DNA from: Saccoglossus kowalevskii
Taxonomy: Eukaryota; Hemichordata; Enteropneusta; Harrimaniidae
Assembly (NCBI RefSeq): GCF_000003605.2
Contig: NW_003143297.1
Span: 241,262 to 251,750 of the forward strand
Direction of reading: 5' to 3'
Length of the DNA: 10,489 nucleotides
The notes below the pieces were generated by a model. That model saw only the letters and a program-made list of their open reading frames with translations. It ran no database searches and was not told where the DNA came from. This document shows positions 7,323 through 10,489 of the stretch, in pieces (positions within the stretch are counted from its first letter, which is position 1; the number at the start of each line of letters is the position of its first letter). The position numbers and the translations under genes were made by a program.

Positions 7323-9000
7323 TTCAGACTTAATGTATCCGTGGCCAAGGATAGTAACAGCGTTTGCATTGTTCAATTCAAATAAACGAGTGTCTAGACG
7401 TAACAAACACTGACTCAAAGAAAGTCGAGGGAATCACAACAGTCACTTTACTGCTGGGATTCGTAATAATTAAATACTATTTTTAGTGTACAGTGATAAA
7501 ACAAAAACATAATAATATTCCCTGGACTTAATCACCGTGCCCACTAAATCACACAAACTTGAATTCTACGCATCATTTTGTGTTTCATTGCACGTCTAGA
7601 TATTCAACATGTAGTTTTTGTTAATAATCTGCTGCTATATCTCGAACAGAGCGAAGAATTTGGTGAATTTTCTTGATCGTACCGAGTTGAATATTGAAAA
7701 TACACGGACACAAACTAAATGTGTTTTGTTCATTGCGGTCACTATCTCTGTTGTTGATATTGACCGCGTGCCAGAAGTTTTACAGCGTCCGTTGTTTGTG
7801 CAATCTCACTGCCAGGGTAGTGCCTCCGTCTGACAAGCTTTTATAAGTGTTTCAGTAAATTAATCCAAAATAAAGTTGCACGCTGCTCACATTAAACTGT
7901 CGAGTAGAATCGATTTCCCGCTGTAATTTGTATGACCTCAGAGGACTTATTACTGTATCCCACATTCGTACATATTGCCCTCTGGACCGGGTCAACATTT
8001 CATTGAGTGTCAGTGCCAATGCGTTGATTCGTATTACGTATTACGAAAACGTCGTAGCCAATAAAGTGTATTATTGTTTAGTATTTCATCTGTATTTTCC
8101 CCTCAAATTCAATTCATCCCAGGCTTTACAGAATGGAGTAATCTCCTTACCAATTACATAATCCTATTAACATACCCCGAGTTTATAATGGTTGACCCCT
8201 TGACGGAACTTATTTTAAATATGTAATTTGTGTGCGTAACTCCTCCCCGGGGGACGGGTGCTATTGCATACAGAACACTTACTATGTATGTATATGTTAG
8301 ATATCTATTCCGTGTGTGGTTTGTACACCAACCATCCATTACATCTACGTACGGTCAGTATACTGGACGATTCAATGTGTGGATAATTATACCTCCGCGT
8401 TGGGAAGACAATGTAATTAAAATTAGGTGCCGTGGTCACATCTGTTGTGCCATATTGAAGTCAGTGTGATTGCAATTCAGTGCACATCTGTGTAATCTCA
8501 ATTCTTCGTATAGTTGGTTACACACCACAATCACCGATGATGAGACCCGGTACACTGAGGACTCTGAAACAAAATCATGATATCCCCCCAGTGCGTATCA
8601 TGACTAGAAAGTAATCTCTATAGTCATTGTTGTGTGCACGTTTTTTTTTTTTTATTTCTACTGAAATTAAAATTATAAAAGTCTATCGTCTCTAACAGAA
8701 CAATTACGTAAATATTATATCATACTAGCAATAACTCCATTTTCGTAACATTTCCACTTCCTTACCAATGGTACATATAAGAAAATTACCACAAAATACA
8801 CCCCGATTGCGGAAATGCACTTATCTACAGTATACCATGTGATTACATATTAATTTCCAACCAACGAATAATATAGCTGCTGGAAAACGTCCACAATTTT
8901 TAAATAACCTTACTGGATACCAGCAGTGTGGGCTTGAATTGATTTCATGATGCAACATACTACACATGAATCATTTATTGGCCTGTCACCAAGTTATTTA
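7323..9000. other. Upstream intergenic DNA, no gene seen
   Basis: Reading frames here are short, lack recognisable domains and show no convincing exon borders. The stretch holds the inverted repeat at 8575-8603 and a 13-T run at 8641. Distal control elements of the ZIP gene could lie here, but none can be named. Confidence 0.5.
8575..8603. repeat. Inverted repeat TCATGATA/TATCATGA
   Basis: Perfect 8-bp arms (8575-8582, 8596-8603) flank a 13-nt loop containing six C. It lies upstream of the ZIP promoter, in DNA with no gene I can assign. Confidence 0.5.
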
Positions 9001-9003
9001 ACC

Positions 9004-9014
9004 CACGTGACTCA
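9004..9014. promoter_or_regulatory. Overlapping E-box and AP-1 site
   Basis: CACGTG (9004-9009) overlaps a perfect AP-1 heptamer TGACTCA (9008-9014). The joined motif could bind bHLH-zip and bZIP factors exclusively of one another. It is 1.9 kb upstream of the ZIP start and 30 bp upstream of the tentative exon at 9044. Function is inferred from the motif alone. Confidence 0.35.
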
Positions 9015-9043
9015 TTGCAAGCAACTGACGAACGGACTCGGTG

Positions 9044-9113
9044 ATGGACAGACGGACTTTTGATGACGAACTTAGTAGTGCCATTGTTTTATGCGCATAT
9101 GTAACGAATATAT
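9044..9113 (+). CDS. Tentative first coding exon of an unknown divergent gene
   Basis: I do not recognise this product. ATG at 9044 has G at -3 and G at +4 and an in-frame TGA 18 nt upstream. The reading frame encodes MDRRTFDDELSSAIVLCAYV plus three residues, then meets a consensus donor ATAT|GTGAGT (first intron base 9114), phase 1. Without splicing it stops at once (TAG). A TTATTTAA and an E-box/AP-1 composite (9004-9014) lie 30-50 bp upstream. If real, the gene would be head-to-head with the ZIP gene about 1.9 kb away. I found no convincing second exon before the window ends, so this may be chance. Confidence 0.2.
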
Positions 9114-9119
9114 GTGAGT

Positions 9120-10140
9120 AGCCTATTGCCTTGGAGAAACAATGTTCCGGTCAAATTGTTTTTCAAAATTGAGGGGCACAAACAAGTTTTGCAGGTTTCA
9201 ACATTTCGTTAACAGAGGGCGCTGTACAATACCGAAATACTTTGTCCTCCATGGCCCTTCATTTATATGATCTTCGCCAGCCATGGGACGGTTGTTTAGA
9301 GTCACCCCTCCCAACTAACCATATTGTTGGCGGAGTCGGCAATAAGTCGACACAAACAAACCGTGCGATTCGGACGATGCATGTATATGTATGTGCTCGG
9401 CTGATACCTTGCACATAGTATGCCACACAAAGTACATCTTCGCGCATTATGGGTTGCCGGATCGTTCATTATTGTTTAAATAAAACGATGATTAAACTAC
9501 TAATATATTGGCAAGGAGGGTAGCCAGGATGTATGGTGCCTCTACAGTGTAGCCTGCGAATTCGAACTTCATAGCTGTTGCATTTATTACAATAAATTAC
9601 TAGTATCTTTTAAAATGTCTTTAAAGGCTTCAAACACGACAATGGAGCTTAAAGTTTGATCCATGGTTTGATACAGTTCGTTATTGCGATGGGCGTACGA
9701 CACCGAGGGCGAAATGACAGCAATACTAGCAGACACTAAACACCGACTAGATATATTTGATATAACGTATTGCGGAAGCAATATGCTTTGTGTCGGGAAC
9801 GCAAGCGATAGTGCGCCATCAATGGTGTTGATGTGCGTAGTGTGATGTCACTCCTTTTTGCCAAGTTGCAGTAACCCAGCTGCGGTCTTTTTTTTCAGCC
9901 AAATACAGGTGTATTTAATTGTGTAAATGGGTTCCAGACACAAAATTAAATGTTAGGTTATAATTAAATAATATAAAACAGGTCGTATAATGTAACTTAC
10001 AATATAGTTTTTAAAACCTTTCATATTTTAAACAGATAAAATTAATATAATTTATAATTTAATATTTATAACATATTAAAGTTTCGTTGAGAGATGGTTA
10101 AAATTTAGTGACTGACTAATTTGAAAGTGTGACTTGCATA
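9120..10140. other. Unassigned DNA between tentative exon and tandem array
   Basis: The stretch 9241-9480 is richer in CpG and GC than its surroundings and could be an exon or control region, but no frame stands out. AGAGGGCGCTGT at 9214-9225 resembles a partial CTCF-type core and also the ends of some SINEs. From 9940 the sequence becomes strongly AT-rich up to the array. Confidence 0.4.
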
Positions 10141-10174
10141 ATTATATGCATGCAAAATACAATGGACCATCAAG

Positions 10175-10203
10175 TAATTTGGAACTAGGACAACTCCAAA
10201 TTA
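10175..10203. repeat. Inverted repeat at the start of the tandem array
   Basis: TAATTTGGA (10175-10183) and TCCAAATTA (10195-10203) are perfect 9-bp inverted arms with an 11-nt loop. They straddle the first base of the ~107-bp array. Confidence 0.6.
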
Positions 10204-10489
10204 TTGAACTAAAACCATTGAGGGACACTTTTGAAGACATGGGGACACTTTTGAAGTCATATTAATTTGTCCTATTTAAGAACAACTAACGGTGACATAA
10301 ATGCAAATTATTAAACTAAAACTATTAAGGGACACTTTTGAAGACATGGGGACACTTTTGAAGTCAAACTAACGGTGATCTTAAATGCAAATTATTAAAC
10401 TAAAACTATTAAGGGACACTTTTGAAGACATGGGGACACTTTTGAAGTCATATTAATTAGTCCTATTTAAGAACAACTAACGGTGACAT
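10196..10489. repeat. Satellite-like tandem repeat, ~107-bp unit, three copies to the window edge
   Basis: Unit A is 10196-10302 (107 bp), unit B 10303-10386 (84 bp), and unit C 10387-10489 is still incomplete. Each unit runs from CAAATTATTRAACTAAAAC to AACTAACGGTGA. Each also contains two copies of GGGACACTTTTGAAG, 20 bp apart. Unit B lacks about 24 bp (the ATATTAATT...TTTAAGAAC block) present in A and C. Units B and C are nearly identical where they align, and A is slightly diverged, as expected for the edge of an array. Confidence 0.92.

Noticed and set aside
7877-7883. TGCACGC, a match to the metal-response element core TGCRCNC
   Set aside because: It is tempting upstream of a zinc transporter, but a single 7-base match about 740 bp from the start is expected by chance and no cluster is present.
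8230-8469. Plus-strand frame MCVTPPRGTGAIAYR... and its antisense partner
   Set aside because: Overlapping frames on both strands, no domain and no exon borders.
9214-9225. AGAGGGCGCTGT as a CTCF site
   Set aside because: Only the core is similar, and the same string is common at the ends of short repeats in animals.
9587-9781. Minus-strand frame ending NELYQTMDQTLSSIVVFEAF and a few more residues
   Set aside because: The last 35 residues look faintly protein-like (vaguely like the start of an RGS-type helix) and a GTAATT follows, but no convincing acceptor or domain match supports an exon.

Overview
The window looks like nuclear DNA of an animal, most likely a marine invertebrate. It is AT-rich and mostly non-coding, with spliced exons, GT/AG introns, minisatellites and short interspersed repeats. 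Two of the interspersed repeats have the 'GACGGAC...hairpin...A-rich tail' ends that I recall from mollusc and other lophotrochozoan genomes. That makes a lophotrochozoan my best guess, but the assignment rests on recall and not on a search.

The one gene I can identify is on the minus strand. It is the 5' part of a zinc/metal transporter of the ZIP family (SLC39), closest to the SLC39A14/SLC39A8 (ZIP14/ZIP8) type. Coding exon 1 (7140 to 6706) encodes a signal peptide and the first part of the extracellular domain. Coding exon 2 (3574 to 3316) encodes the cysteine-containing part with the family-typical CPVILQQ motif and an Asp-rich tract. The exons join in phase 0 across a 3,131-bp intron. 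The second exon ends in phase 1 at a GTAAAA donor, and all transmembrane exons must lie beyond the left edge. Upstream of the ATG are a TATA box (7216-7222), a CCAAT box (7295-7299) and a GC/KLF-type box (7314-7321), in the expected order and spacing.

Region by region (left to right): 1-57, end of a hairpin-terminated repeat; 792-1523, a minisatellite of exactly 32 units of 23 bp (two units are 21 bp); 2794-3050, a palindrome followed by a second, older hairpin-terminated repeat; 3316-3574, exon 2; 3575-6705, intron 1, holding a MITE-like element with 43-bp imperfect terminal inverted repeats (5516-6199) and a 57-bp direct repeat (5081-5137 and 6203-6259); 6706-7140, exon 1; 7141-7322, promoter; 7323-10140, mostly unassigned upstream DNA with one tentative plus-strand first exon (9044-9113); 10196-10489, a satellite-like tandem repeat of about 107 bp that runs off the right edge.

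I saw no sign of a bacterial system, CRISPR array or intact autonomous transposon. The most unusual items are the 32-unit CpG-bearing minisatellite inside the transporter's second intron and the nested repeat structures of intron 1.
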